Source of the DNA: CAZOHN01 sp964579325
GTDB taxonomy: Bacteria > Pseudomonadota > Alphaproteobacteria > Rhodobacterales > Rhodobacteraceae
Assembly (NCBI GenBank): GCA_964579325.1
Contig: CAZOHN010000107.1
Span: forward strand, 1 to 12,368
Length of the DNA stretch: 12,368 nt
Direction: 5' to 3'
Shown: piece after piece, positions 1-6,667 of the stretch
Position numbering within the stretch: the stretch's first letter is position 1
How the letters are laid out: each line of letters opens with the position of its first letter
The notes under the pieces: generated by a model
Seen by the model: only the letters and a program-made list of their open reading frames with translations
Databases searched by the model: none
What the model was told of the DNA's origin: nothing
Program-made: the position numbers and the translations under genes

Positions 1-69
1 CGCCACGAGCACGACCGTGCCCACAAGCACGATGCCGATCAGCCCCTTGGTCGTGGGAAAGCGCCCCAC
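1..69 (-). CDS. DppC-like ABC transporter permease, N-terminal fragment (runs off window)
   Basis: Only the first 23 codons are present. After the stop of the DppB-like gene (74-76), a GTG at 69-67 on the minus strand opens a frame that reads V/M-G-R-F-P-T-T-K-G-L-I-G-I-V-L-V-G-T-V-V-L-V-A. This is a short basic cytoplasmic tail followed by the start of a hydrophobic segment. It is the usual beginning of the second permease (DppC/OppC type) of peptide ABC importers, which normally follows DppB directly. I saw no in-frame ATG in the upstream stretch I read, so the GTG, 4 bp past the previous stop, is the best start. The gene should be co-transcribed with the three genes above it. The family call rests on position and this short hydrophobic start; the conserved permease loop lies outside the window. 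Confidence 0.7.
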   Translation of the reverse strand, partial: MGRFPTTKGLIGIVLVGTVVLVA

Positions 70-73
70 CGCG

Positions 74-1015
74 CTACCCGAGCCGGATGCGCGGATCGAC
101 CGCGCGATAGAGGAGATCGACTATCAGGTTGGTCACCATGACTACAGCGGCGATCACGAAGACCGAGGCCTGGATCAGCGGAAGGTCGCGGTTGAGAAGC
201 GCCTGATAGGTGAGCCAGCCCATGCCGGTGTAGCCAAACAGGCTCTCGACCACGATGATCGACCCGAAGAGATACCCGATCTGGAGACCCACGATGGTCA
301 TCACCGGGCCAATGGCGTTGGCCAACGCGTAGCGCCAGACGACCGTCCGCTCGGACAGGCCCTTGGCGCGGGCGACGCGGATGAACTCCTGTTCCAGGAT
401 GCCGGTCATGGCCGAACGCGTCATCCGCGTCAGGTGCGCCATCAACCCGAGGCCGAGCGCCAGCGACGGCAGGACCGCGTGACGGACCGCGCCGAGGAAG
501 TCCTCCGACGGCTCCACGAAGCCCGAGGACGGCAGCCACCCCAGCCAGCGCGCAAAGACGAGGATCATCACGATGCCCCAGAAGAAATCGGGCAGGCTGA
601 CCCCCAGGAGCGAGGTCGTGGAGGACGCAGTATCCTGCCAGCGGTCGCGGTGGACGGCGGCCCAGACCCCGAGGGGAACCGCGCAGGCAAGCGCGAAGAC
701 CATCGACATCACGACGAGGAAGGCGCTCGCGGTCATCTTCTGGGCGAGAAGCGGCGCGATATCAGCCTTGAAGATCAGCGATGCGCCGAAGTCGCCCGTG
801 AGCATTCCCGCCATCCAGCGCCCGTACTGGACGACGAGCGGGTCATTCAGCCCCAGCGACTCCCGCAGGCCCGCCAGCGCCTCGGGGTTCGACTGGGTGC
901 CCATGATCATCATCGCGACGTCGCCGGGCAGGATATTGGTCACCGAGAAGGTGATGACCGAGATCAGCACGAGCGTCAGGACAAGCGACAGGAGACGATT
1001 CAGGAGATAGGTCAA
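74..1015 (-). CDS. DppB-like dipeptide/oligopeptide ABC transporter permease
   Basis: This 313-aa inner-membrane protein would form one half of the translocation channel of a peptide-type (family 5) ABC importer. It has the DppB/OppB layout: a first membrane helix at about residues 9-29, the N-proximal NILPGD motif (27-32), a periplasmic segment with GLNDPL (55-60), and further hydrophobic helices. The cytoplasmic coupling loop at about 210-222 (EFIRVARAKGLSE) is the EAA motif that docks on the ATPase. The C-terminus ends in VDPRIRLG, typical of DppB. The start appears to be a TTG at 1015-1013, because no ATG lies in frame between it and the upstream hairpin and the length fits the family. 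It lies downstream of the binding-protein gene and directly before a DppC-like gene, so it belongs to the same operon. The substrate (peptide, amide, opine or other) cannot be decided from the permease. Confidence 0.93.
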   Translation of the reverse strand: MTYLLNRLLSLVLTLVLISVITFSVTNILPGDVAMMIMGTQSNPEALAGLRESLGLNDPLVVQYGRWMAGMLTGDFGASLIFKADIAPLLAQKMTASAFLVVMSMVFALACAVPLGVWAAVHRDRWQDTASSTTSLLGVSLPDFFWGIVMILVFARWLGWLPSSGFVEPSEDFLGAVRHAVLPSLALGLGLMAHLTRMTRSAMTGILEQEFIRVARAKGLSERTVVWRYALANAIGPVMTIVGLQIGYLFGSIIVVESLFGYTGMGWLTYQALLNRDLPLIQASVFVIAAVVMVTNLIVDLLYRAVDPRIRLG

Positions 1016-1045
1016 GCCGGTGCGCCCCGCGGCCGAGATGTGGGT

Positions 1046-1071
1046 GCCGGCCCCGCCGCGACGGGGCCGGC
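1046..1071 (-). promoter_or_regulatory. Intercistronic GC hairpin between binding-protein and permease genes
   Basis: A perfect 10-bp inverted repeat (GCCGGCCCCG at 1046-1055, CGGGGCCGGC at 1062-1071) with a 6-nt loop lies in the 62-bp gap between the binding-protein stop and the DppB-like start. On the transcribed (minus) strand it begins 6 nt after the stop codon and is not followed by a T-run, so it is not a classical terminator. In other ABC operons, such structures after the binding-protein gene block 3' exonucleases or cause partial termination, making binding protein in excess over permease. That role is inferred here. Confidence 0.7.
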
Positions 1072-1077
1072 GCTACG

Positions 1078-2625
1078 TCAGGCCGACAGCCAGACCTTGT
1101 GGAAGTTGAGGTTGGATCCGTTCGGATGAACGATGGTGTCCAGCCCCATGACGTTGGGCTGCGCCGCGATGGTCCCGTTGCGGAACCACAGGACGATGTC
1201 GAGGACTTCGTCGTAGATCACCTGCTGGACCTGCTTGTAGACCTCGGCGCGCGCCGCCGGATCGACCACGGCGCGGGCCTGCGTGGTGAGCTCGTCGATC
1301 TTCGCGTTCGAGATCGAGCGGTAGTTGAACGCCCCTTCGGTGTTCCACAGGCTGTAATAGAGGAAGTCGGATTCCCAGAGCGTGAAGAAGTTCATCATCG
1401 TCATCTGGAAATCACGATCCACCCAGCACTGGCTGAGCCAGTCGGCCCAGGTGAGTTGCTCGATGGTCATCTCCACGCCAATCTCGCGCATCCACTCCGC
1501 GAGAATCTGCGCAGACTCGATGTGGTAGGGGTAGTTCGTGGTCGCCTTGAACACGACCTTGAGGCTTCCGGGCGGATACCCCGCCTCTTCGAGCAGCGCC
1601 TTTGCCTGTGCGAGGTCCTGCGCCCGAGGCTGAAGCGCGGTGTTGTAGGCCGCCGAGGTCGGGTAGGACGGCGAGGCGGTCGGCTGCCCCTGCCCCCAGA
1701 GCGCGCCTTCCAACAGAGCCTGCTTGTCGATCGCGAGGTCGAAGGCAAGCCGTACGCGCTGGTCCTTGAAGGGCTCGAACCGGGCCTGGTTGAGGTTCAC
1801 GAAGTCCCAGTTCAGAGGGAACCACTTCACCACCTGGTAGGCCGCGTCGCCCTCGATCTCGGACACGCGGTCGGCAGGGATATCGTTGATCATGTGCAAC
1901 TCGCCGGTCTGCAGGCCGGTAAGGCGCGTGGTGTTCTCGCTGATCTCGCGGATGGTGATCTTTTCGAGGTAGGCCGGTCCACCGAAGTAGTCGTCAAAGC
2001 GCTCGAGTTCGACCACAACGCCAGGGGTGTAGCTGACGAACTTGAACGGGCCCGCGCCGACAGGCGTCGTGCCCTGCTGCGGCCCGGAATCGACCGGCAT
2101 GACGACGCCCGCGCCGTTTTCGGCCAACCGGCTCAGGAAGGGCGCATTGACCGCGCTCATCCGGATCACGACGGTCAGGTCGTCGGGCGTCTCGATGGCG
2201 GCAACGTTGTTGAAAACCTCGAAGTTCACCGCGCCAGTGGCGGGGTCCTTGCAGCGCTCGAAGGAGTATTTGACATCGGCCGAGGTCATCTTCGCGCCGC
2301 TGTGAAACATGACGTCCGGGCGCAACTTGAAGGTGTAGGTCAGGCCGTCCTCGGCCACCTCGTAGCTCTCTGCCAGGTGGGGAATGACGTTCAGGTTGCC
2401 GTCCACCGTGACGATGGAGGCGTGGACGTTCTGCATCACCCGGCTAGTCGAGGCCGTGCCTGTCTGGTGCATGTCCAGATTCTGCACCGTCTCGGAATGG
2501 CCCCAGATCAGGGTGCCGCCGCTGACCGGGGTCGCCTGCGCCTGCGCCGCGCCCGCTGACAACTTGGCCAGGACCATCGCACCGCCGGCCATCGCCGTCG
2601 TTCTCAGAAACTCTCTTCGCTTCAT
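1078..2625 (-). CDS. Family 5 (peptide-type) ABC substrate-binding protein, Tat-exported
   Basis: This 515-aa periplasmic protein captures the substrate for the DppB/DppC-like importer. It belongs to the SBP_bac_5 (DppA/OppA-like) family. Visible hallmarks are the stretch around LTYTFKLRPDVMFHSG and TSADVKYSFERC, and GAGPFKFVSY followed by VELERFDDYFGG. The N-terminus MKRREFLRTTAMAGGAM has the twin-arginine pattern R-R-x-F-L, then a hydrophobic stretch and a likely AQA signal-peptidase site near residue 31. There is no lipobox. The ATG at 2625 is chosen because it starts the signal peptide and has a strong AGGAGG at 2633-2638, 7 nt upstream; the open frame continues further upstream but would bury the signal peptide. 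It follows the amidase by 62 bp and precedes the permease after a hairpin. Its ligand is unknown; peptides, amides, opines and even sugars are bound by this family. Confidence 0.94.
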   Translation of the reverse strand: MKRREFLRTTAMAGGAMVLAKLSAGAAQAQATPVSGGTLIWGHSETVQNLDMHQTGTASTSRVMQNVHASIVTVDGNLNVIPHLAESYEVAEDGLTYTFKLRPDVMFHSGAKMTSADVKYSFERCKDPATGAVNFEVFNNVAAIETPDDLTVVIRMSAVNAPFLSRLAENGAGVVMPVDSGPQQGTTPVGAGPFKFVSYTPGVVVELERFDDYFGGPAYLEKITIREISENTTRLTGLQTGELHMINDIPADRVSEIEGDAAYQVVKWFPLNWDFVNLNQARFEPFKDQRVRLAFDLAIDKQALLEGALWGQGQPTASPSYPTSAAYNTALQPRAQDLAQAKALLEEAGYPPGSLKVVFKATTNYPYHIESAQILAEWMREIGVEMTIEQLTWADWLSQCWVDRDFQMTMMNFFTLWESDFLYYSLWNTEGAFNYRSISNAKIDELTTQARAVVDPAARAEVYKQVQQVIYDEVLDIVLWFRNGTIAAQPNVMGLDTIVHPNGSNLNFHKVWLSA

Positions 2626-2632
2626 GTCGTGA

Positions 2633-2638
2633 CCTCCT
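2633..2638 (-). promoter_or_regulatory. Strong ribosome-binding site of the family 5 binding protein
   Basis: Read on the minus strand this is AGGAGG, a full Shine-Dalgarno match, 7 nt before the ATG at 2625. It settles the start of the binding protein, whose frame otherwise stays open for about 300 bp upstream into the amidase gene. Confidence 0.85.
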
Positions 2639-2687
2639 GTTGAGCCGCCACCCCGACGGCCGTTGAACCTGTTGGAAACCTGAACGA

Positions 2688-4346
2688 TCATTCCCGAAGG
2701 GTCGGACGCTCCCCCGCAACGCCAAGCTCGCGCTCGAGCGCGAGGCCGAAGTTCAGAAGCGGACCCTCCTCGAAGAGCCGGCCCCAGAGCGAGATGCCCT
2801 GTGGCACACGGAACAGCGTCCCCTCCGCACCCGGTTCCGTGAAGGACACGCCCTTGGCCGACAGAGTGCCGCGGTGACGGGTGTGCAGCATCTCGAACCC
2901 GGCCCGCAGATGCAGGCAAGGATGACCGGTGTAGTTCGACGCCACCAGCATCGGCCCGGTGCTGTAGGGGCCGATCAGGATGTCGATGTCTCGGAAGAGC
3001 AGGTCCAGCGCCGCCATGACCTGGTAGCGCAGCCGGTCAAGTTCCACGTGATCGACCGCCGAGAGGAACCACGCCTTGCGCATCGTGTTCGGCCAGGCGC
3101 CATCTTCCTGCCAGGTGAGTGTGTCGTCGAGCCCGTCAAGGGTGAGTTCCTTGTGGATCGCCGTCGCCTCGGCGTAGACGATGTTCATCAGCGCGAAATA
3201 CGGCAGGTCGGGCAGCGTGACCTCCCGCACCTCGACACCAAGGCGCCGGGCGGCAGCAAGGGCGGCGTGGTCCACTTCCGTGGCGCCGTCCCCGAAGGCA
3301 TCGGGCAGGTATCCCAGCCGCAGCCCCTCGATCCCCGCCTCGACATCGAAGACGAATGGCGCGTGGATCGACCCGCGATCCGCCGGGTCGCCGCCGTTGA
3401 TCGCGGACAGCACCATTGCGGTGTCCTCGACCGACCGGCAGATCGGGCCGACCTTGTCGAGGCTGGGGCATAGCGCCATGGCCCCCGCGCGGCTGACCCG
3501 CCCGAACGTCGGGCGCAGCCCAGTGGTGCCGCAGCGCTGGCTGGGCGAAGTGATCGAACCCAGCGTCTCGGTCCCGATCGCGAAGGCGCAGAGCCCCGCG
3601 GCGGTCGCCGAGGCCGAGCCGGCCGACGAACCGGAGGAGCCTTCGTTGAGGTTCCAGGGATTCCGGGTTTCGCCGCCGTACCAGATGTCGTTGTAGGCAA
3701 TGGCGCCGACGGTCGTCTTGCCCAACAGGACTGCGCCGGCCCGGCGCAGGAGCGTAACGAGTGTTGCGTCGGCTTCCGGCACACGGTCGCGGTAAGGCTC
3801 GGCGCCCCAGCCTGTCACGATGCCCCTGGTATCGAACAGGTCCTTCAGCCCATAAGGCAGGCCGTGCAGCGGCCCGAGGTTCACCCCCACCCGTGTGAGG
3901 GCGTCGGCGGCGTCGGCCTCGGCGAGCGCGAGGTCTCGCGTGACGGTGGCGAAGCAGAAGAGCCGCGGATTGAGCGCGGCGATGCGGTCGAGGTAGATCT
4001 CGGTCAACCGGCGACTGGGAAGGACGCCCGATCGGATCCAGGCCGACAGTGTGGCGGCGGGCGCGAATGCGATGTCTTCCGGGTTTTCGGGAAGCGGTCC
4101 GGGGTCTCGACCGGTGAGCCGCAGGTAACTGGCACCCGAGGGCATCCGGAAGCCGGGCAACCTCGGATCGAAGCGGCTCGCGGTCGGTGCGCCATTGGGA
4201 AGGCGATGCGCCCGGATCATCCGGGCAGCGCCGATCTGACCCTCGAGGTTGTCCCGCATCTGAGCGCGCTCGGCCTCGGTATGGGCAAGACCCAGAACGC
4301 GCTCGGCGCCGGTGATGTCATCCTCGATCAACTTGGCATCCGGCAT
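2688..4346 (-). CDS. Amidase-signature-family amidohydrolase
   Basis: This 552-aa cytoplasmic hydrolase would cleave a C-N amide bond, releasing ammonia or an amine. It is a member of the amidase-signature family (GatA, AtzF and related enzymes). The Ser-cisSer-Lys triad is visible: Lys168 in GLPYGLKDLFDT, the cis-Ser at 240 in the Gly/Ser-rich run (SSGSSAGSASATAAG), and the nucleophile Ser264 in GTETLGSITSPS. The 24-residue gap between the two serines is the family norm. The first 65 or so residues (LGLAHTEAER ... HRLPNG ... FDPRLPG) look like the helical GatC/AtzG-type segment seen before some amidases. ATG 4346 is chosen for its GGGAG nine bases upstream; a GTG at 4394 would add 16 residues. 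It is the first gene of the importer operon, which suggests that the imported compound is an amide. Specificity cannot be predicted. Confidence 0.92.
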   Translation of the reverse strand: MPDAKLIEDDITGAERVLGLAHTEAERAQMRDNLEGQIGAARMIRAHRLPNGAPTASRFDPRLPGFRMPSGASYLRLTGRDPGPLPENPEDIAFAPAATLSAWIRSGVLPSRRLTEIYLDRIAALNPRLFCFATVTRDLALAEADAADALTRVGVNLGPLHGLPYGLKDLFDTRGIVTGWGAEPYRDRVPEADATLVTLLRRAGAVLLGKTTVGAIAYNDIWYGGETRNPWNLNEGSSGSSAGSASATAAGLCAFAIGTETLGSITSPSQRCGTTGLRPTFGRVSRAGAMALCPSLDKVGPICRSVEDTAMVLSAINGGDPADRGSIHAPFVFDVEAGIEGLRLGYLPDAFGDGATEVDHAALAAARRLGVEVREVTLPDLPYFALMNIVYAEATAIHKELTLDGLDDTLTWQEDGAWPNTMRKAWFLSAVDHVELDRLRYQVMAALDLLFRDIDILIGPYSTGPMLVASNYTGHPCLHLRAGFEMLHTRHRGTLSAKGVSFTEPGAEGTLFRVPQGISLWGRLFEEGPLLNFGLALERELGVAGERPTLRE

Positions 4347-4424
4347 CCGTAGCGGCTCCCGCTTGTCGTCGATGTCGCTGACCGAGCCACACACCTGAGA
4401 TCCACGGACGGTTGCGGGCAGGCG

Positions 4425-4447
4425 GTTGCAACGATTCTAGAGCGAAT
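4425..4447. promoter_or_regulatory. Operator-like palindromes near the presumed amidase transcription start
   Basis: GTTGCAAC (4425-4432) is a perfect 8-bp palindrome. Next to it lies an inverted repeat ATTC-N6-GAAT (4434-4447). On the minus strand both fall just after the proposed -10 box, where a repressor could block transcription of the amidase operon. The sequence resembles the LacI-side sites only in the shared CGATTC, so which protein binds is unknown. Confidence 0.3.
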
Positions 4448-4450
4448 ACC

Positions 4451-4481
4451 CTTACAGTTGACCTGGCGGCGACAGTGTCAA
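4451..4481 (-). promoter_or_regulatory. Putative sigma-70 promoter of the amidase/peptide-importer operon
   Basis: Read on the minus strand, 4481-4476 is TTGACA, a perfect -35 hexamer. At a 19-bp spacing, 4456-4451 reads TGTAAG (4 of 6 matches to TATAAT); CTGTAA at 18 bp is an alternative. The start of transcription would lie near 4444, leaving a leader of about 100 nt before the amidase ATG at 4346. The -35 box is strong; the -10 box and exact start are tentative. Confidence 0.45.
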
Positions 4482-4604
4482 GGACGAGCCATGAGGGAAC
4501 CAGTCGCATCGAGGGGTGGTCCTGATCCCGACCGCGGCTGCCCATCTTCACGGCACGTCCTGCGCAAAAAACGGCACGGGATCGCTCAAGCCCAAAACAA
4601 GGAG

Positions 4605-4610
4605 TTGACG
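4605..4610 (+). promoter_or_regulatory. Possible -35 box of the lacI-sugar operon
   Basis: TTGACG lies 67 bp before the regulator's TTG start and matches the -35 consensus at five of six positions. No good -10 hexamer is seen 15-19 bp downstream, so the promoter is weak, activator-dependent, or elsewhere. If it is real, transcription would start within or next to the operator-like sequence at 4635-4660, which would fit autoregulation by the LacI-family protein. Confidence 0.3.
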
Positions 4611-4634
4611 GAGACGCGTTTTGGGAAACTGCTT

Positions 4635-4660
4635 GTGAAGCGGTTCACTAAACCGATTCA
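4635..4660. promoter_or_regulatory. LacI-family operator-like repeats upstream of the regulator gene
   Basis: GTGAAGCGGTTCAC (4635-4648) is an imperfect palindrome around a central CG, with perfect GTGAA/TTCAC outer arms. TAAACCGATTCA (4649-4660) is a second, poorer palindrome, also centred on CG, 13 bp away. TTCAC occurs in both as a direct repeat. LacI/GalR proteins typically bind 14-18 bp palindromes with a central CG. The position 18-43 bp upstream of the lacI-type gene makes this the best candidate operator for the sugar operon. The binding protein is inferred. Confidence 0.5.
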
Positions 4661-4677
4661 CCTCATTGGAGTAGCCC

Positions 4678-5691
4678 TTGGCGGTGGCCGGTCTGAAAGA
4701 CGTGGCGAGGACTGCGGGGGTCTCGGTGACCACCGTCTCGCGCTATCTCAACGGCACGCTCGACCTTCCCGACCGCACACGCCAGACCATCGAGGCCGCG
4801 ATCCGGGCGTTGAACTATGTGCCAAATCCCCATGCCCGACGCCTGAGCCTCGGACGCTCCGATACCATCGGCCTCGTGGTGCCGGATATCTCCACACCAT
4901 TCTTTGCGACATTGGTGGCCGCGGTCGAGGCCGAAGCCGACCGTCGCGGCCTGGCTCTCGCGCTTCACGCGACCCTGAACCGCGCCGGACGGGAACAGAG
5001 TTATCTGCACGCGATCCATCGCAACCATGTCGATGGGGTCATCTTCATCACCAACCACCCCGACGACGGCACGCTGGCCGATGCCATCAACCGAAGCGGT
5101 CGCGTTGTGATCGTGGACGAGGACGTGCCGGGAACCGAGGTGCCCAAGCTCTTCTGCGACAATGAACAAGGTGGATACCTTGCCGGCCGGCACATGGCCG
5201 AGGCGGGCCACCGAGAGGTTCTCTTCGTGGGCGGTCCGGATTCAATGATCAGTGGAATGCGCCGCTATGCGGGCCTGAGGCGCGCCTTGCTCGAGGTCTG
5301 GACCGACGGGACGCGCATCGCCCGCTACGCAGGCGAATACTCGGTCGCCTTCGGGCGCGAGGCCGGCAGGCGCTATCTGGCGGAGGGGCGTCTCGCGACG
5401 GCGATCTTCAGCACCTCTGACGAGTTGACAATAGGGCTGCTCGAGGTCCTGAACGAGGCCAGAGTGTCGGTGCCGCAGGATGTCTCTGTCGTCGGCTTCG
5501 ACGACGTGGGACCCCTGCACCTCTTCGCGCCGGGCATCACCGCAATCCGTCAGCCTGTACGCGACCTCGGGGCACGCGCCCTGTCGCTCCTCCTCGATAC
5601 CGACACCCGAACGACCGGAGCCTCCGCCAAGGAGGAACTCCTGCCCGTGACCCTGATCGTGCGCGACTCCGTTGCACCGCTGGTCAGGTAA
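4678..5691 (+). CDS. LacI/GalR-family transcriptional regulator
   Basis: This 337-aa DNA-binding protein probably represses the sugar operon it leads. The N-terminus carries the LacI helix-turn-helix (residues 5-25, LKDVARTAGVSVTTVSRYLN), followed by the hinge-helix region around NPHARRLSLGRSDTIGLVVPD (50-70). The rest is a periplasmic-binding-protein-like sensor domain, with motifs such as VDGVIFI, VVIVDEDVPG, and VSVVGFDDVGPLHLFAPGITAIRQP near the C-terminus. Length is normal for the family. The start is taken as TTG 4678 because GGAG at 4668-4671 sits 6 nt upstream; GTG 4684 is the alternative and would lose two residues. The binding-protein gene begins 34 bp downstream on the same strand with no terminator between them, so the regulator is probably co-transcribed with the transporter. 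Its effector is probably the imported sugar or a phosphorylated intermediate, but this cannot be read from sequence. Confidence 0.93.
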   Translation: MAVAGLKDVARTAGVSVTTVSRYLNGTLDLPDRTRQTIEAAIRALNYVPNPHARRLSLGRSDTIGLVVPDISTPFFATLVAAVEAEADRRGLALALHATLNRAGREQSYLHAIHRNHVDGVIFITNHPDDGTLADAINRSGRVVIVDEDVPGTEVPKLFCDNEQGGYLAGRHMAEAGHREVLFVGGPDSMISGMRRYAGLRRALLEVWTDGTRIARYAGEYSVAFGREAGRRYLAEGRLATAIFSTSDELTIGLLEVLNEARVSVPQDVSVVGFDDVGPLHLFAPGITAIRQPVRDLGARALSLLLDTDTRTTGASAKEELLPVTLIVRDSVAPLVR

Positions 5692-5725
5692 GGCACCCCG
5701 CAACGGCCAACAGAGAGGAAGACCG

Positions 5726-6667
5726 ATGACTGCCACCTTCTCACGCCGCTCCCTTGCCACGCTACTCGGAGCAGCGGCACTTCTTGCCGCGGTTCCCGCC
5801 GCAGCCCAGGACAAGACCTTCGCGCTCATCCAGATCAACCAGCAAGCGCTGTTCTTCAACCAGATGAACGAAGGCGCACAGGCTGCTGCGGATGCAGCGG
5901 GCGCGACCCTCGTGATCTTCAACGCCAACAATGACCCGGCCGCGCAGAACAGCGCGATCGAGACCTACATCCAGCAAGGCGTCGACGGTCTGGCAGTCGT
6001 CGCGATCGACGTGAACGGCATCATGCCCGCCGTCGAACAAGCCGCCGCCGCAGGCATTCCGGTCGTCGCCATCGACGCGATCCTGCCCGAGGACGGCCCG
6101 CACCTCGCACAGATCGGTGTCGACAATGCCGCCGCGGGCGCCGACCTCGGCGCCTTCTTCGCCGAGTACGCGGCGGGTGCGGGCGGCGCCAAGCTCGGGA
6201 TCGTCGGCGCGCTCAACTCGTTCATCCAGAACGTCCGGATGGAGGGCTTCGAGGGCAAGCTGGCAGGGGTCGAAGGCGTGACCATGGCCGGCACGGTCGA
6301 TGGCCAGAACGTGCAGGACATCGCACTCGGCGCGGCCGAGAACCTGATGACCGCAAATCCCGACATGACGGCGATCTACGCCACCGGCGAGCCCGCGCTC
6401 CTCGGCGCAGTGGCGGCGGTTGAGAGCCAGGGTCGGCAGGCCGATGTGAAAGTGTTCGGCTGGGACCTCACCGCGTCGGCCGTTGCCGGCATCGACGCGG
6501 GCTACGTCGAAGCCGTGATTCAGCAGGACCCGGCCGGCATGGGTGCCGCGGCGGTGGACGCGCTGGTGACGATCACCGGTGGCGGGACCGTGGAGCGCAA
6601 CATCGCCGTCCCGGTCACGATCGTGACCAAGGAGAACGTCGACGACTTCCGGTCGATGTTCCAATGA
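5726..6667 (+). CDS. CUT2-type sugar ABC transporter substrate-binding protein
   Basis: This 313-aa periplasmic protein is the receptor of a ribose/fructose-type (CUT2) sugar importer, of the RbsB-like family (Peripla_BP_4). An N-terminal signal peptide with SRRSLATLLGAAALLAAVPAAAQ is visible, with cleavage likely after AAA near residue 27. The double arginine is also compatible with Tat export. The mature protein begins with the typical first strand DKTFALIQINQQALFFNQMNEG, followed by QQGVDGLAVVAIDVNGI, a hinge-like ILPEDGPHLAQIGVDN, and a C-terminal lobe with NPDMTAIYATGEPALLGAV. ATG 5726 is supported by GAGG at 5715-5718, 7 nt upstream. The stop overlaps the next start as ATGA. Tyr, Phe and Asn residues early in the mature protein resemble sugar-contacting positions in RbsB, but the ligand cannot be identified. 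Confidence 0.93.
   Translation: MTATFSRRSLATLLGAAALLAAVPAAAQDKTFALIQINQQALFFNQMNEGAQAAADAAGATLVIFNANNDPAAQNSAIETYIQQGVDGLAVVAIDVNGIMPAVEQAAAAGIPVVAIDAILPEDGPHLAQIGVDNAAAGADLGAFFAEYAAGAGGAKLGIVGALNSFIQNVRMEGFEGKLAGVEGVTMAGTVDGQNVQDIALGAAENLMTANPDMTAIYATGEPALLGAVAAVESQGRQADVKVFGWDLTASAVAGIDAGYVEAVIQQDPAGMGAAAVDALVTITGGGTVERNIAVPVTIVTKENVDDFRSMFQ

Larger units (their letters stand above)
4347..4677. promoter_or_regulatory. Divergent control region between the amidase/dpp-like unit and the lacI-led sugar unit
   Basis: This 331-bp stretch separates two outward-facing operons and I find no convincing gene in it. It holds a consensus -35 box facing the amidase (4476-4481), a TTGACG facing the regulator gene (4605-4610), operator-like palindromes on both sides (4425-4447 and 4635-4660), and a short inverted repeat TTGAC/GTCAA at 4458-4481. 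The part from about 4482 to 4600 shows nothing I can name. One plus-strand frame starting at ATG 4491 stays open into the regulator gene, but it reads out of frame with it and looks like a shadow. Confidence 0.7.

Noticed and set aside
17..1129. Long plus-strand open frame opposite the DppB-like gene
   Set aside because: Its protein is low-complexity, rich in His/Asp/Arg/Gln, a typical antisense shadow in GC-rich DNA. The minus strand encodes a clear permease.
1099..2559. Long plus-strand open frame (about 486 codons) opposite the binding-protein gene
   Set aside because: No recognisable motif and shadow-like composition; the opposite strand has a full family 5 binding protein with signal peptide and Shine-Dalgarno.
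2626..2919. Upstream extension of the binding-protein frame into the amidase gene
   Set aside because: It would place the Tat signal peptide internally and overlap the amidase C-terminus; the ATG at 2625 has an ideal Shine-Dalgarno.
4458..4481. Inverted repeat TTGAC-N14-GTCAA as a regulator site
   Set aside because: Only 5-bp arms, and one arm is the -35 box itself; not enough to call a separate operator.
4458..5165. Plus-strand open frame beginning in the divergent region and running into lacI in another frame
   Set aside because: The part over lacI is Arg/Pro/His-rich shadow sequence and the lacI frame is convincing. A short peptide from ATG 4491 has no good support.
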